Source of the DNA: Zerene cesonia
Lineage: Eukaryota > Arthropoda > Insecta > Lepidoptera > Pieridae
Assembly (NCBI RefSeq): GCF_012273895.1
Contig: NC_052119.1
Coordinates: forward strand, 1,488,001-1,552,000
Direction: 5' to 3'
DNA length: 64,000 nucleotides
Made by a program: the position numbers and the translations under genes. Positions 1 to 11,385 of this stretch are shown one piece after another. The notes beneath the pieces are model-generated. The model had not been told where the DNA came from and ran no database searches. It saw nothing but the letters and a program-made list of their open reading frames with translations. Positions within the stretch are counted from its first letter, which is position 1. Each line of letters starts with the position of its first letter.

Positions 1-559
1 ATGTACAATAAAGAGTATTATAATACAATATACTATAAAAAACAATGAACTAGACAATAAATTCAAAAACACATAAAGGTTTCTCAAACTGTATTTTTGA
101 AGTAATATTATGAAGCAACCTATCATGTTTATTAAAAATGAAGTCGTTTTATAAACATTACGGTAAAATTAAACTGACCTCCTTGAGAAAAAAAAACACA
201 GGTGAACAATAAAGAACCTTGTATGGTTAGGCGTAAATTAATGGCGTTTGTTTTTTTTTTTGCGAAATGAATGACGTTCGCTAAATGGATGACAGCTGTC
301 ACTTTTTATATGTACGATGAGCCAAGTGCGAGTTGGAATGTGAATTAGTTTATAATTGATATTATAAAGAGTATATTATTAAGGGAAACAGGGCATTCGA
401 AAAATATAGTATCCCTATATGATACCAATATTTTTTCATTAACTCTTTTATTTAATGTGTAAGCACCTATTACTCCGCAAAATTAAGCCTGATTTTTAAA
501 TACCTTTTAAGCGAAAAGTGTACTTATACCTAATAAACAATCAAAATATATATATATAC

Positions 560-737
560 TAGCTGCACCCGGCAAACGCTGTTCTGCCTTACTCTTATCA
601 TTTAGGGGTATGAAAAATAGATGTTGGCCGATTCTCATAGATACCGGATAAGCACAAAAAATTTCATCAAAATCGGTCGAGCCGTTTCGGAGGAGTATGG
701 CAACGAAAACTGTGACACGAGAATTTTATATATTAAA
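560..737 (+). repeat. CTAG-flanked dispersed repeat fragment
   Basis: It begins with CTAGCTGCACCCGGCAAACG and continues into a block that says 'aaaatttcatcaaaatcgg' and 'gccgtttcggaggagta'. The same blocks recur at 21582-21660 (beginning CTAGCTGCAC) and, shortened, at 46555-46625. A related CTAGCAAACCCGGCAAAC start is seen at 59270. It carries no coding capacity. Ends are approximate. Confidence 0.55.
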
Positions 738-1280
738 GATATATTAGAAATGTTATTAATCTCCTATTCGGTTAATGTATTTAGTGAGTCGAAAGTTGTG
801 TAGTATAATAAGTATTTATTTATTTATCTTAAATATATAGAATTTATGTACAAGCAATGCATATACTTACATGATTGCTAATATAATTGTGTAGGCGTTT
901 GCTTTACTATACTAAATAAATAACATTGACAATTTGTCGCTTGGCGTAAATACGAAAAAAAATTGAAAACATTGTTGTTAAGGCACAATGAAGTTTCTTA
1001 TCAAAAAAACCCACCACGGGTGAATCCGGGGCGGACCGCTATAATAAATATCTTGTAAAAATATCATTCGAAGATACGACAAATATTTATTTAGAAAAAA
1101 AACATGTCTTTATTTCCATTGGATACCATACTGCAGGTTACATTTGAAAATCAATTCTTCAATTATCTTTGAATCTAATGATTAAGTATTAGAAGGTTTA
1201 GTTGAAATCATTAGGTCATTATTATAACAATAAAATTAAAATTCAGTGTATAAAGTTAGAAAACCTCATATATAAAATTA

Positions 1281-1445
1281 CTAGCTTTATCCTACGACTT
1301 CGTACGCGTTAAATTCGGAATAGTTTATGATACGTATAAACCTTCCTCTTGAATCAATCTATCTGTAAAAAAACAACATCAAAATCCGTTGCGCAGTTGT
1401 AAATATTTTAGTATACATAGGGATATTAGGATACACAGAGAAAGC
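1281..1445 (-). repeat. Dispersed repeat, family with 'cttcctcttgaatca' core
   Basis: This is a reverse-oriented copy starting with CTAG. Blocks such as 'aaaccttcctcttgaatca' and 'catcaaaatccgttgcg' recur at 25197-25300, and in the opposite orientation at 52363-52541 and 63298-63472, where the copies end in CTAG. Four copies in one window, with CTAG at the same end, suggest a non-autonomous rolling-circle (Helitron-like) family. Confidence 0.55.
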
Positions 1446-1929
1446 AAATTTGTTTTATAATATGCAGTGATTAAAGAAATTAATTTGTAGTACAAAAAAT
1501 TACTCCGTATTAAATAATACACAGAAATGCAGATCGCTGTCCAAAATGAAGACTTTTAATAATAAATCAATACACTTTTACACCTACAACTGGTATTTTA
1601 GCATATCATAGTGATTAATCGAAGAAATTGGACTTCATTACGAATACATGTCAGAGATACACGTAACTTTTTATATTTGAGAGTTATGCAACTAACGAAT
1701 TCATTTACAATCAGTAGAAAGTTAATAAAAGGGAACGTAAATAACGTCATTCAAATTGTAAATATTGGATAACTTTCCATTTTAATGCTTAAACACATAA
1801 TGAGCGCAAATTTTTAACCGACGCTTCCAAAAACGAAGGCGATTTGGATTTTTTTTTTTGTTTATAGTCGATTGATGTGATTCTTTTTGTGCTTGATAGA
1901 AAATTCAGAAACAGGTACGTCGATGATGT

Positions 1930-2110
1930 TTTTTTCGGAAATGTAATGAGGGTATCACGGATGAATTTTAACCAGCTCCCGTGGCCCCTTCACTTAAGCG
2001 GCTCGACGGAACACAGTGGGGTTTTGGTCGGTAAGAATCCGACATAAGCAAGATACCCACGGCTCCTTCCCCGGGGGCCGTGGGTATCTTTGCAAGATTT
2101 CCCCACTATA
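1930..2110. repeat. GC-rich repeat-like block with a perfect 14-bp hairpin
   Basis: A GC-rich island in AT-rich DNA. It contains an inverted repeat whose arms are 2050-2063 and 2077-2090 (AAGATACCCACGGC and its exact complement) around a 13-nt C/G-rich loop. It probably belongs to the 3' part of a dispersed retroelement, but no second copy is present in this window, so that is an inference. Confidence 0.4.
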
Positions 2111-2560
2111 AAAATAGGAAATGTAAAAGAAAAAATTACTTGCTAAGGCAAATTACGATCTAATATTAAATATCGTATCAGACTTAAAATTTCCACATGT
2201 GCTCGGCGGAGAAAGCTGTATTAATCTATTAAAACGTTAATATCGATTAGATTAATTATGTTATATAATGCGTCTGGACACACAATTTTAGCGAAATCGA
2301 ATTATGTTTAAACATTCCTGCGTATGAGTGCAACATAGATCTTCTCTATTTTATAGTATTTATTGTTCTACTTTCTACTACTAGATTTATACTTTTAGTA
2401 GTAAAGTAGGTTATAATTAATAATGCACACAGTAATTGCTGTGTGAATTGTTAGAAAACAGACGCAAAAACGAGCTATTAAACTCAAACTAAAAAATACA
2501 CTTATTCATTTAGACCTCTTATAGAAGCACATTTGAATTATAACGCAGTTTTAACATTTA

Positions 2561-2628
2561 CCGCCGGTTCGGAAAGCAGTTTCTACAGAGAAGAGCCGGC
2601 AAGGAACTCTGTAGTTGCTCTTTTAATA
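2561..2628. repeat. Probable LINE-derived tail fragment
   Basis: The block contains 'accgccggttcgga' and 'gagccggcaaggaactc' followed by 'agttgctctttt'. From memory this resembles a motif set very common in lepidopteran genomes and usually assigned to LINE 3' ends. It sits directly beside a Helitron-like copy. No other copy is seen in the window. Confidence 0.4.
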
Positions 2629-2632
2629 ACAA

Positions 2633-2850
2633 CTATCTGCGCCCCGCGGTTTCATCCACGATAGTCCGTATCCCGTAGAAATATCGGAATAAAAAGTAGC
2701 CTTTATGTTATTCCAGTTGTCCAGCTATCTACGTACCAAATTTCATTGCAATCGGTTCAGTAGTTTTTGCATGAAAGAGCAACAAACACACACACATCCT
2801 TACAAACTTTCACATTTATTATAAATGCGAAAATATAATTATTAGTAGGA
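2633..2850 (-). mobile_element. Helitron-like non-autonomous element, family A, copy 1
   Basis: Read on the minus strand it starts TCCTACTAAT, passes through 'aaagtttgtaaggatgtgtg', 'aactactgaaccgattgcaat' (cut here for length) and 'ttccagttgtccagct' in reverse, and ends near a CTAT version of CTAG. It shares most of its length with the copies at 4428, 14938, 33782, 61846, 62242 and 63674. Termini TC and CTAG with a 3' hairpin match the Helitron rule; there is no target duplication. It has no coding capacity. Confidence 0.65.
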
Positions 2851-3119
2851 TTAGAAAATAATTAAATAAACGATCAACAGCATTATGCCCCCATATGTCA
2901 AATTGTCAAACAAACCGTGATGAGTCAACGGGCACACTTACCAAATGGGTCGAATTGGTCGAACGCGACAAAACAATGGTGGTGAAAGTTGTGAAATTTA
3001 TTTTAAGAAATTATACGCGACGTATTTTAATACGTGAATCAATTTAATATTTCTTGTGTGTGATATTCCATATATATTTAATTTTCCCATCGTTAATAAC
3101 TTCCCCATATCTTCTCCGT

Positions 3120-3400
3120 TTAAAGCGAGCAACGCATTTTGCAGCGACCCTACCAGTGGCGTAGCTAGGGGGACAAGGGCCCTGGTGCATAGGGAAAGAA
3201 TCGGGCCCTCCTCCTCTCTTTCCGCCTTCCTTCCCTCTTTCAAAGCTGAGGTTAGAGGGCCCCCTGAGCTCCGGGGCCCTGGTGCACTGCACCACTTGGC
3301 CCTATGATAGCTACGCCACTGGACCCTACCCCTACAAATATTCATGGGCGGTGGTGATCGCTTACCATCAGGCGAGCCACCAGCAGTTGCCCGCTCTTCC
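3120..3400. repeat. Dispersed repeat with 'ggtggtgatcgcttaccatcag' type core, host of the MITE
   Basis: The part right of the MITE reads 'cggtggtgatcgcttaccat' then 'caggcgagcc' and 'gttgcccgct'. Related blocks lie at 9318-9560, 21256-21560, 30551-30770 and 38240-38330, in both orientations. This motif is familiar from many lepidopteran genomes. Its class is not clear from these fragments. Confidence 0.55.
3154..3321. mobile_element. hAT-type MITE with 8-bp target duplication
   Basis: The ends are exact 14-bp terminal inverted repeats, CAGTGGCGTAGCTA at 3154-3167 and its complement at 3308-3321. It is flanked on both sides by GACCCTAC (3146-3153 and 3322-3329), an 8-bp target-site duplication as expected for hAT transposases. 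The 168-bp interior is GC-rich and non-coding. It is inserted into another dispersed repeat (see 3120-3400). ORFs that cross it are not genes. Confidence 0.85.
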
Positions 3401-3598
3401 TTAAAAGAACGTTGAATATTTTGATGCCCATACAAAATGTAATCGGATATCTGTTTTTTAAGCAAAAGATCTAATAGATAATATATTGATAATAACATAT
3501 CGAATAGACATTTGTTTGGGACACGTTTACGCGCGATAACATATGTGTGAACGAACAAAGTCGAAGGTATAAGATAGTATTAATAAATATTGGACCGC

Positions 3599-3828
3599 AT
3601 CCTTGGTACAGTGGTTAACGCGTGAGCTTAGAACCGAGGAGTCCTGGGTTCGATTCCCAGTGGGGACGCACAAAAAAAAAACTGTTCTCGGTCTGGCAGG
3701 ACACAGAAGGCTGATCTACTACTTACCTACCTACCTACTTGTCCATAAAGAAAATCGATCAGTGAAACAGTTGTACATCATCTGCCCCATACCCCACTAG
3801 GGGACACGGACTTCACTTTTAAATAAAT
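3599..3828 (+). mobile_element. tRNA-derived SINE, copy 1
   Basis: The head has a perfect RNA polymerase III A box, TGGTACAGTGG at 3604-3614, and a B box, GGTTCGATTCC at 3647-3657, at tRNA-like spacing. A unique body follows ('tctggcaggacacagaaggct', shortened) that also occurs at 11181-11385. The short ORF here is incidental. Confidence 0.8.
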
Positions 3829-4039
3829 ATTGAAAATAATATAAAACTTATAAATCGTTATGTATGCGATTTATGGATAACGGAAGGAATTATATTACAA
3901 TTTATATGCATATGAATTGTACGGAAAGCCTATAAATAACACACATTTACCTATTCGGTTGCTCTCTACTTTATTTTGCAATATCGTTAATTTTAAGCAC
4001 TAACTGTGCTCCGCGACTTTGTTTGTCATAAAATATAAC

Positions 4040-4300
4040 TAGTTATTGCCCTGTCTTTTTCTAAGTATGAGAATGTTACCTAACATGACTGGGGATTTTA
4101 TTATTAAACTAGACGTTCGTCCCGACTCCGCCCAGATATCAAGGTTCCTGTTTTATCCCAAGGGAACATGTAATCGGAATGAAAAGTGTCTTATCACCCA
4201 TATCAGCTCATTCTCTGTCGGTATACCACATTTCATCAAAATCCGTTGAGTGGTTTCAGCGTGATTGACGGACAAGCACAAAAAATATCATTTATAATAT
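4040..4300 (+). repeat. Dispersed repeat, 'atcccaagggaacat' family
   Basis: Blocks 'ttttatcccaagggaacat', 'aatcggaatgaaaag', 'catttcatcaaaatccgtt' and 'gtttcagcgtgattgacgga' occur here in order and recur at 23018-23210 and 60555-60745. Non-coding; ends approximate. Confidence 0.6.
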
Positions 4301-4427
4301 TAGTGTGTTTATAGTGTATATAGTATGTAGTATCTAAAATACAAAATAATATTTTTCTTAATTCGCCGAGTTGTGCATTTAGTTATCTGTACACTAATGA
4401 TAATATCCTATATAATATGATCCTACT

Positions 4428-4625
4428 TCCTACTAATGTTATAAATGTGAAAGTTTGTAAGGCTGTACGTGTGTTTGTTGCACTTTCATGGAAAAACTAC
4501 TGAACCGATTGCAATGAAATTTGGTACGTAGACAGCTGGACAACTGGAATAACATATAGGCAACTTTTTATCTCGATATTCCTACGGGATAAGGACTTAC
4601 GCGGATGAAACCGCGGGGCGGCTAG
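4428..4625 (+). mobile_element. Helitron-like element, family A, copy 2
   Basis: A nearly full copy from TCCTACTAAT to GGCTAGT. The 3' end carries a short GCGG/CCGC type hairpin ahead of CTAG. It is flanked by A and T rather than by a duplication, as expected for Helitrons. Confidence 0.7.
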
Positions 4626-7305
4626 TAATAGATACATTTGCCCTAATCGCCACAGACCTTATTCTGTACCCATACCAATTGTCCGTAGAAATATTATACG
4701 TCTTTTACTTTACCAAAACTATTGCGTAAACCAGCACCTTTCTCACAACCTTTTAACCTATTCAACGTCACTCAAATATAAACTCTATTGCCAGTCGTAT
4801 AACATTGTTTTTACGTAGCAGAGAATGGTTGTGGCTAATGATATTTTAGACGGCTATCAGCTGTACTATAGATAGACCTTCCGATCTTTGAATGACGAGA
4901 CACTTTCACGTAAAATTTATAATAGTAATATTAAAAGTACTGAAGAATGAACATCTGGTGAGTGTTTGGTTCGCGAAACAGATCTATCATTAAAACAATA
5001 ATTGTGTTCTGCACCTGCACCATACCAAGGGAATATGGTTTAGAAAAGGATAAAAATGTTTTCATTGCAAATAGAGGATTTAGGAGATACGAATTTATGT
5101 CAATAAGATAAGTATAATAAGTTACTAGCACAGACTATAGCCTAATTATCTAATTGCTAAATAATCGAATTCCAAATCTTTGACATTGAAAATGTTTAAT
5201 GAACGACCCAACCTTCTTAGTTAGTTTTAAAATAGTCCATAACGATTATCATATTATTTGTGATCATTTTTCGATGTTAAATACATTATATGTAGGACAT
5301 ATCTTAATTATCTTTAAAAGGTTAAAGTCTAAATCCACCTATATACGAGGAACAAACTCCAAACACACCACACATGTTTTCTACGTTTGTAAATCTAATT
5401 CCCGTACAAAAACAAGAAAATCTAACAGGATAGACTTCACCGCAAATCGTAATCCGTTTGCCACAGTTACGCAACGGGTTGCTACGCTCCGATTCACTGT
5501 AGGTAATGGGCTTAGTATTTGCATTAATATTACGGAATTCCTCATTATTTGCTCTACAGAGCTGATAATTGCGGTACTAAATGGAGCAGACTTTGTCCTA
5601 ACAGAGTCATGGTGCAAATGGGAATAAATTTGGAATAAGGACACAAACGTTTTAGGTAAAACTTTTAACTAATTAGCAATATTGATATTCCTAATTTATA
5701 AATCATATCAATTATCATTATTTATTCCCGAAGTTTGTCCGTTAGGAAAAATAAATTGAAAAGGAATTATGAAAACTTCTGTGCGTAAAGATAACAAAAA
5801 TAAATTGGGTATATTACGACTTTCATTTAAAAGTAAACATCAGGGGGTCGAAAAGAGCCTGAATTACTTCGAGAAGAGGATAGTACGGCCGTGATGGATT
5901 TTTGCTCGACTTGGTGGGGTCACTGCCGTGCCCTCATATATGATTATTAGTATAGTATTATATTATTATCTGTGATATTATCTACCCATTAATTCTGTGC
6001 AGTTAGGCTATCATAACCCTGTACTTGGCCGTAACACTATAGAATATTATATGCATCCTCAGGGAAAACTAAGTCCCAGCTGAATGTCGATGACCTGGAA
6101 GGTTATATGACATTCGTTGATCGAACGAAAAAAAAACTTTTATTAAAACGTATTTATTAGTTTCACCTGTATGTTTGTATGTAACAGACTCGACTTCGAC
6201 CCTTTTTAAACAGACATAATATTTCATTATTTGTACACTTATCAAGTTTCATGGAAAACAATTTCATGAGCTTTATTGTTATCATAATGACGTTCGAATA
6301 ATTTCGAATAATTTCCTTACATGTAATCTGTCAGATAAAGTGACATTAATTTAGTTGATTCATAATTTTTTTTATCTATATTATAAGTATGCCTTGCACC
6401 AGGGGTTGGTATACAAAGAACCAGAAAGAAAATTGGAAAAGACCTTTAGAAATTTTCTATGTTGAGATAGTTTCGCTGACGCATAACTCTTGAAAAATAA
6501 CTAAGGTAAACAGTGATTTATTATACCAACAATGTAACGTTTCATAATTAACTAGAACAATAAAGATTCATCGCCATTTTAAGTGGAACAACCTTTCGTA
6601 TCGCGGAAGTATCGCCAGCATACAAATTATACGGGTATTAATATAATGCATGCTATTTATAATAACAATCAGAAAGGAGTATTATCGGTTTTAAGACATA
6701 TTTTTATTATGTGGTACCACAAAGTTTGTATATATCCTACTGCTGTATCCACTATCCGGTCAAAACAGATTTAAATATGGCAACATCGTTGGAATTGATT
6801 ATATAACTATTAATTACTGACACACGGTTTTAAAGGCAAGTCAAGATATAAATTATTTAAATGCCATATTTACGTATCCTTTAGGATATGGTGAAACATA
6901 AAACACATAATTATGAGTAATATATTATGTTTTTCATACTAAACACTTATTTTGAATGATTATAATCGAAATATTTGAGTAAATTGATAAGCTGACCTCG
7001 ACATCTAAACCAATTAAGTGGGCAGAAATTTATAATGACGTCCTATTCAAAGTCATTTTTATTACATCGTAAGACTTATTTTTGGAGCACTTATAATCGA
7101 CATAAATTAAATAAATATATTATTTCTAGGAGTAATTTCTTAAGAGAAGATCGGATAAGAATTTCTGCCCATTTTAATGTTTCATTTATAAAGAAAAATT
7201 CGTAACGATAATGCCCTAAAAGCTATATGTTCTTAAGCGTATAGATTATACACGTAAGTTCTCGCACATAATGTTAAAAACGTATAAACCTCTCTTTATA
7301 AGAAT

Positions 7306-8416
7306 AAAATATAATAGTTTAAAAAAACTATAAAACACGCTTTAACAAAAATCATATTTTGCAAATTGAAAACTGGAATAATTTTATCAAATTAGTGTAT
7401 TGTCATCGGTCCTCAATAAATCTACAAAGTTTGAACGAAATCTGGCCGTTTAAAGTGGGTCAAAATCGCGCCCAAAGAAGTCAGTTACAAACAAACAAAC
7501 AAACATACAAACAAACAAACAAACAAACATACAGGTGAAGTTAATAAAAGCGTGTTAAAAAAACAAATAAAACCTGTTGTCACGAGAGCTCCCGGATGCG
7601 GTTGAATCAAGAGTATTGTATTCCTCATAAAAACGGGACGCTTATGTTATATGGTCATTAAAGAGACATGTAATTTAAATTAATTGAAGAAGAATTTAGA
7701 AATTAAAAACTTTTTAACGGATTTTAAACGCGATTTATTCATTATATTATTAACCCGACGTTTCGAACACTTTACAGCGAACGTGACCACGCACGACCAA
7801 GTTTTTAATTTCTAAACGTATAATACTCGCGTAAAATTAAACACAAGAAAATACTATAAAGAAGAATTTTTAAATATTCCAATTCAAATTAGTTTAATAA
7901 ATCAAACATATAATATAACCTTATACCTAAGTTAATTAAGATAGCAGTATAAATAGGTATATAACAGTGAAACAATTGAAATAGATGATGTAACATAAGA
8001 CGTGAAGAACAAAAAAAAATATAATAGTTTAAAAAAACTATAAAACACGCTTTAACAAAAATCATATTTTGCAAATTGAAAACTGGAATAATTTTATCAA
8101 ATTAGTGTATTGTCATCGGTCCTCAATAAATCTACAAAGTTTGAACGAAATCTGGCCGTTTAAAGTGGGTCAAAATCGCGCCCAAAGAAGTCAGTTACAA
8201 ACAAACAAACAAACATACAAACAAACAAAAAAACAAACATACAGGTGAAGTTAATAAAAGCGTGTCGGTCCTCAATAAATCTACAAAGTTTGAACGAAAT
8301 CTGGCCGTTTAAAGTGGGTCAAAATCGCGCCCAAAGAAGTCAGTTACAAACAAAACAAACAAACATACAAACAAACAAACAAACAAACATACAGGTGAAG
8401 TTAATAAAAGCGTGTT
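7306..8416 (+). repeat. Cluster of three copies of one short element
   Basis: Copy 1 spans 7306-7556 and copy 2 spans 8016-8265, about 460 bp apart. A third, 5'-truncated copy (8266-8416) begins exactly where copy 2 ends and restarts at the 'cggtcctcaataaatctac' point of the unit. Copies 2 and 3 are almost identical. Each full unit holds an inverted pair AACACGCTTT ... AAAGCGTGTT and an (ACAA)n stretch. A reverse copy lies at 28046-28260. Confidence 0.8.
7695..7816. repeat. Foldback element (122 bp) with 18-bp arms
   Basis: Arms 7695-7712 (TTTAGAAATTAAAAACTT) and 7799-7816 (exact complement) enclose a body containing 'acggattttaaacgcgattt' and 'acccgacgtttcgaac'. Related bodies occur at 27305-27467 and, truncated, at 62545-62612. 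It is non-coding and MITE-like, though no clear target duplication is visible. Confidence 0.6.
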
Positions 8417-9317
8417 AATAAATATCATTGGAAAAGTGTACGCTTCTAATTGAAAAGTTTATATCGCTTTAAGGAACGGAATAGAGAAATAATTTGTCAG
8501 ATACAAAATATATGTAAAAAATCAAATAATTCAATTGCTTGATGTTTTCGTGTTAAGGTTGCAACGCAATTTATGTCTTACTGCACGTCTATCTCAATAC
8601 TTATATTGTGAAGTCAAGATCTCAAACATCTTTTTATAATATTTTTATATTATTATATAACACGTGGTTGCTATGAAAATAACATATATTATGAATCATT
8701 TCCAAAAATAAAGGAGGCTCAATAAAACTGTACTTTTTTGTATTTGTTGCTCGATAGCTCCTTGCGTTTCACTTTTTTGATTGATGATTTTCGTGTTCGT
8801 TTCGTTGTTATTATTTGGTCCCATTTAAGAATCTGGAGAGAGCTTATTTGATTGTTTGTTACGATGAATGTCCCTTTGGTTTGTTTTGTTTTGTTACATT
8901 AAAACTTTAAGAATAGGAAATCTAACTTCGGCCATATTTCATTTATTATTTCTCCTGGATGGACGCGAGCAAAGCCGGTCTAGAGCATAGTATTGTACCT
9001 TCAGGTTCTGCCGCAGAACTACTCCATAACCGACTGTTATACTAGTTTCATAAATCAAATAGACGTAACCTTCAAAATGTTTATTAACAACACAGCTATT
9101 TAAATATAACTTTCCCCATATTTTAACACGTTTATATATGCGTAATATATTGCTACATTTATGGCAAGCAAGTGCAATTTACTGGCAATATGACAGGAGC
9201 GTTGCAGTCTTTCACAATTGGAGGTCGGCCGTGTACAAAACGCGATGTGAATATTTAATCATGTTCATCGACTAGGTTGTTAAACGACGCTATTTTTATA
9301 GCTTTTAGACCCTGGTG

Positions 9318-9560
9318 TTGACGTCAGAGCGGGCAACTGTGCTTCACCTGATGAAGCGATCACCACCGCCCATGAACATTCGCAGAGGTAGTGCTGCAAG
9401 TCTGCGGATGCGCCGCCTGCTTTTAAGAGGAAAGGCGAAAGGTAAGGATTGACGACTGGATAGAAGGGACTGGGACGGGTTAGGGAAAGAATACGGGCCT
9501 CCTGCTTCCCCACTCACCATAAGAAACAAAGTGGCAAGCCACTATTTCATGAGACTCATG
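9318..9560. repeat. Dispersed GC-rich repeat, relative of the 3120-3400 block
   Basis: It contains 'gcgggcaactgtgctt', 'gatcaccaccgcccatgaac' and 'gaaagaatacgggcct', which correspond in order to blocks at 21256-21560 and 30551-30770. The overlapping short ORFs on the minus strand lie wholly inside the repeat and are not genes. Confidence 0.55.
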
Positions 9561-11180
9561 AACCACCTTGGATCCGCCCTAGATCTTCGGAGCTGTTGGC
9601 CAGTTGGTATAAGCAATTGATAGTGTGACCGAAATTTAACAAGGGGAAGTAATTATTAATGGGTTGATCTCCGTATTATTAAGAAATATTTTGAAACAAA
9701 GCTCGATAAGCCTTTTTATGCTGCGTTGGAAGTCTGTGTAAAAGAGTTATTTTATTTACCGGTTGATAATGTGTATAGTGTTGTTTGTCTATAGTCTATA
9801 GTTTTAGTATTAGTTTTGCGATCCGTGCTTCAAACAAATACATATTCTTAATAGTATTATGTTATCTGTGGTAATACGAAGGTGAATGGATTATAATAAT
9901 TAATAACTGAATATTCACAATTCTACGTAAGTTAAGTAGGTACCTACTACCTACCTATTTTAAATTTACCAAGTAACTTGCAAGGCCATCCAGTTAGTAA
10001 AACCTAAGCTATAAAAGGGGCCGAATAACAACAATTATCTCGACCTAAAATGACTAAATTGGATATATCAAGCTTTATATCGTTGCGAAATAAAAGGAGG
10101 ATTTATTAAAATACACAAACTACCGGTTTGTTGATTCTCTACAATGGTAATTGTTAATTGGAAATGTAATTTTATTTCTTTTAAATTTGACCACTTTATA
10201 CCAGCATTGAAATTAATTGAATTGATTTGATCAAGTATACTCGTATGACTCGCATCCCTAAAGAGTGTTAAACGATTAAAACTCAAATAATCCTAATTAA
10301 CAAATAAAGCATAATATTGAATTTTAAATACACAATTGAACACCATTGCTAATGTAAACAATATTATGTAAGTTGCCCATATAGCTATACACAAACGGAA
10401 CCTCCCTTTAAAGTCCAATAACCAATTATTTAATTACTATAGCATATAAATTTTCACACGCAATGCCATCGACAGTATTAGTTACAACATGACGACCTTG
10501 CCATGTCTTAGATTCGTACCTGTTATCTAAACATTCTCTTTGTCGATCGTAAATATTATTACGATTAGTATAATTAGCTTCTATGATGGAGAAAATGAAA
10601 AAAAAACTTGCTTGTAATTTGAAAACACAATTTGTGGGAACAGCACAAAGTTTGGTTGAACTCTTTCAGGTTATTGCCAATTTCAGTTGCAATTGAAAGT
10701 ACATTTCAATATAAAATAATGTCTCTCATAGTTATAGTATATTATGTTGTCTGTGCTCTAACCATTCGAAAATTTTTTTATGTAATTTTTGTAAGATTAA
10801 AGAATATATGCGTGTGTGTGTTAACTACATGGTAGAGTGTGTATTTGCTTATACGTTTATTAGTTTTAAGCATTATTAAAAATAGTATCATGTGCACTCT
10901 TTCTGTAAGTAAACCATAAGAGTCCCAAATGAAATAGGTACTCCTCCGTCCTCCAAATGTTCTTAAAAAAGTACAAAGTTTTTGCTCCACGTATTGATAT
11001 AAAAATAACAAGCCCGTTATTACACAAGAATACATTGACATAATAGTGTTATAATATAATATATAAATTACAAAAAAAAAATGATGATCAAGTGATTGAA
11101 CCAATTGATGTAATCGCGCGGCATTGCTTTTTACATAAATTTGTATTTAATCATATTCATGCCCCAATTAATTAATTTTG

Positions 11181-11385
11181 ACCGCCTCCTGGCTATAGTG
11201 GTTAACGCGTGAACGTAGAACCGTGGAGTCCTGGGTACGATTTCCGGTGGGTACTCACAAAAACAAATCTCGGGCTGGCAGGACACAGAAGGCTAATCAA
11301 CTACTTGTCCACAGTGAAAATCAATCACTGAAACATGTATATCATCAGCCCCATAGCCCATTACGACACACGGGACATCACTTCC
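11181..11385 (+). mobile_element. tRNA-derived SINE, copy 2 (degenerate)
   Basis: It matches the copy at 3599 along its length, including 'gtggttaacgcgtgaac', 'gtcctgggt' and 'ggcaggacacagaaggct'. The A box has an extra base and the B box is changed (GGTACGATTTC), so this copy is probably transcriptionally dead. Confidence 0.75.

Noticed and set aside
2050..2090. microRNA precursor
   Set aside because: A 14-bp stem is too short for a Drosha/Dicer substrate, and the surrounding block looks repetitive.
2998..3558. 186-codon ORF on the minus strand
   Set aside because: It runs straight through the hAT MITE and its host repeat; composition follows the repeat, and there is an opposite-strand ORF of similar length in the same place.
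3604..3672. tRNA gene suggested by A and B boxes
   Set aside because: The boxes are followed by a body shared with 11181-11385 and no acceptor stem closes; it is a SINE head. The same applies to 39025-39079.
5199..5644. 142-codon plus-strand ORF with an 87-codon ORF opposite
   Set aside because: No domain or family resemblance, no splice or promoter support, and both strands are open. It could be a decayed element, but nothing supports a gene.
7490..7530. CRISPR-like or satellite array of ACAA units
   Set aside because: It is a simple tetranucleotide run inside a dispersed element, with no spacers; CRISPR is not expected in an animal genome.
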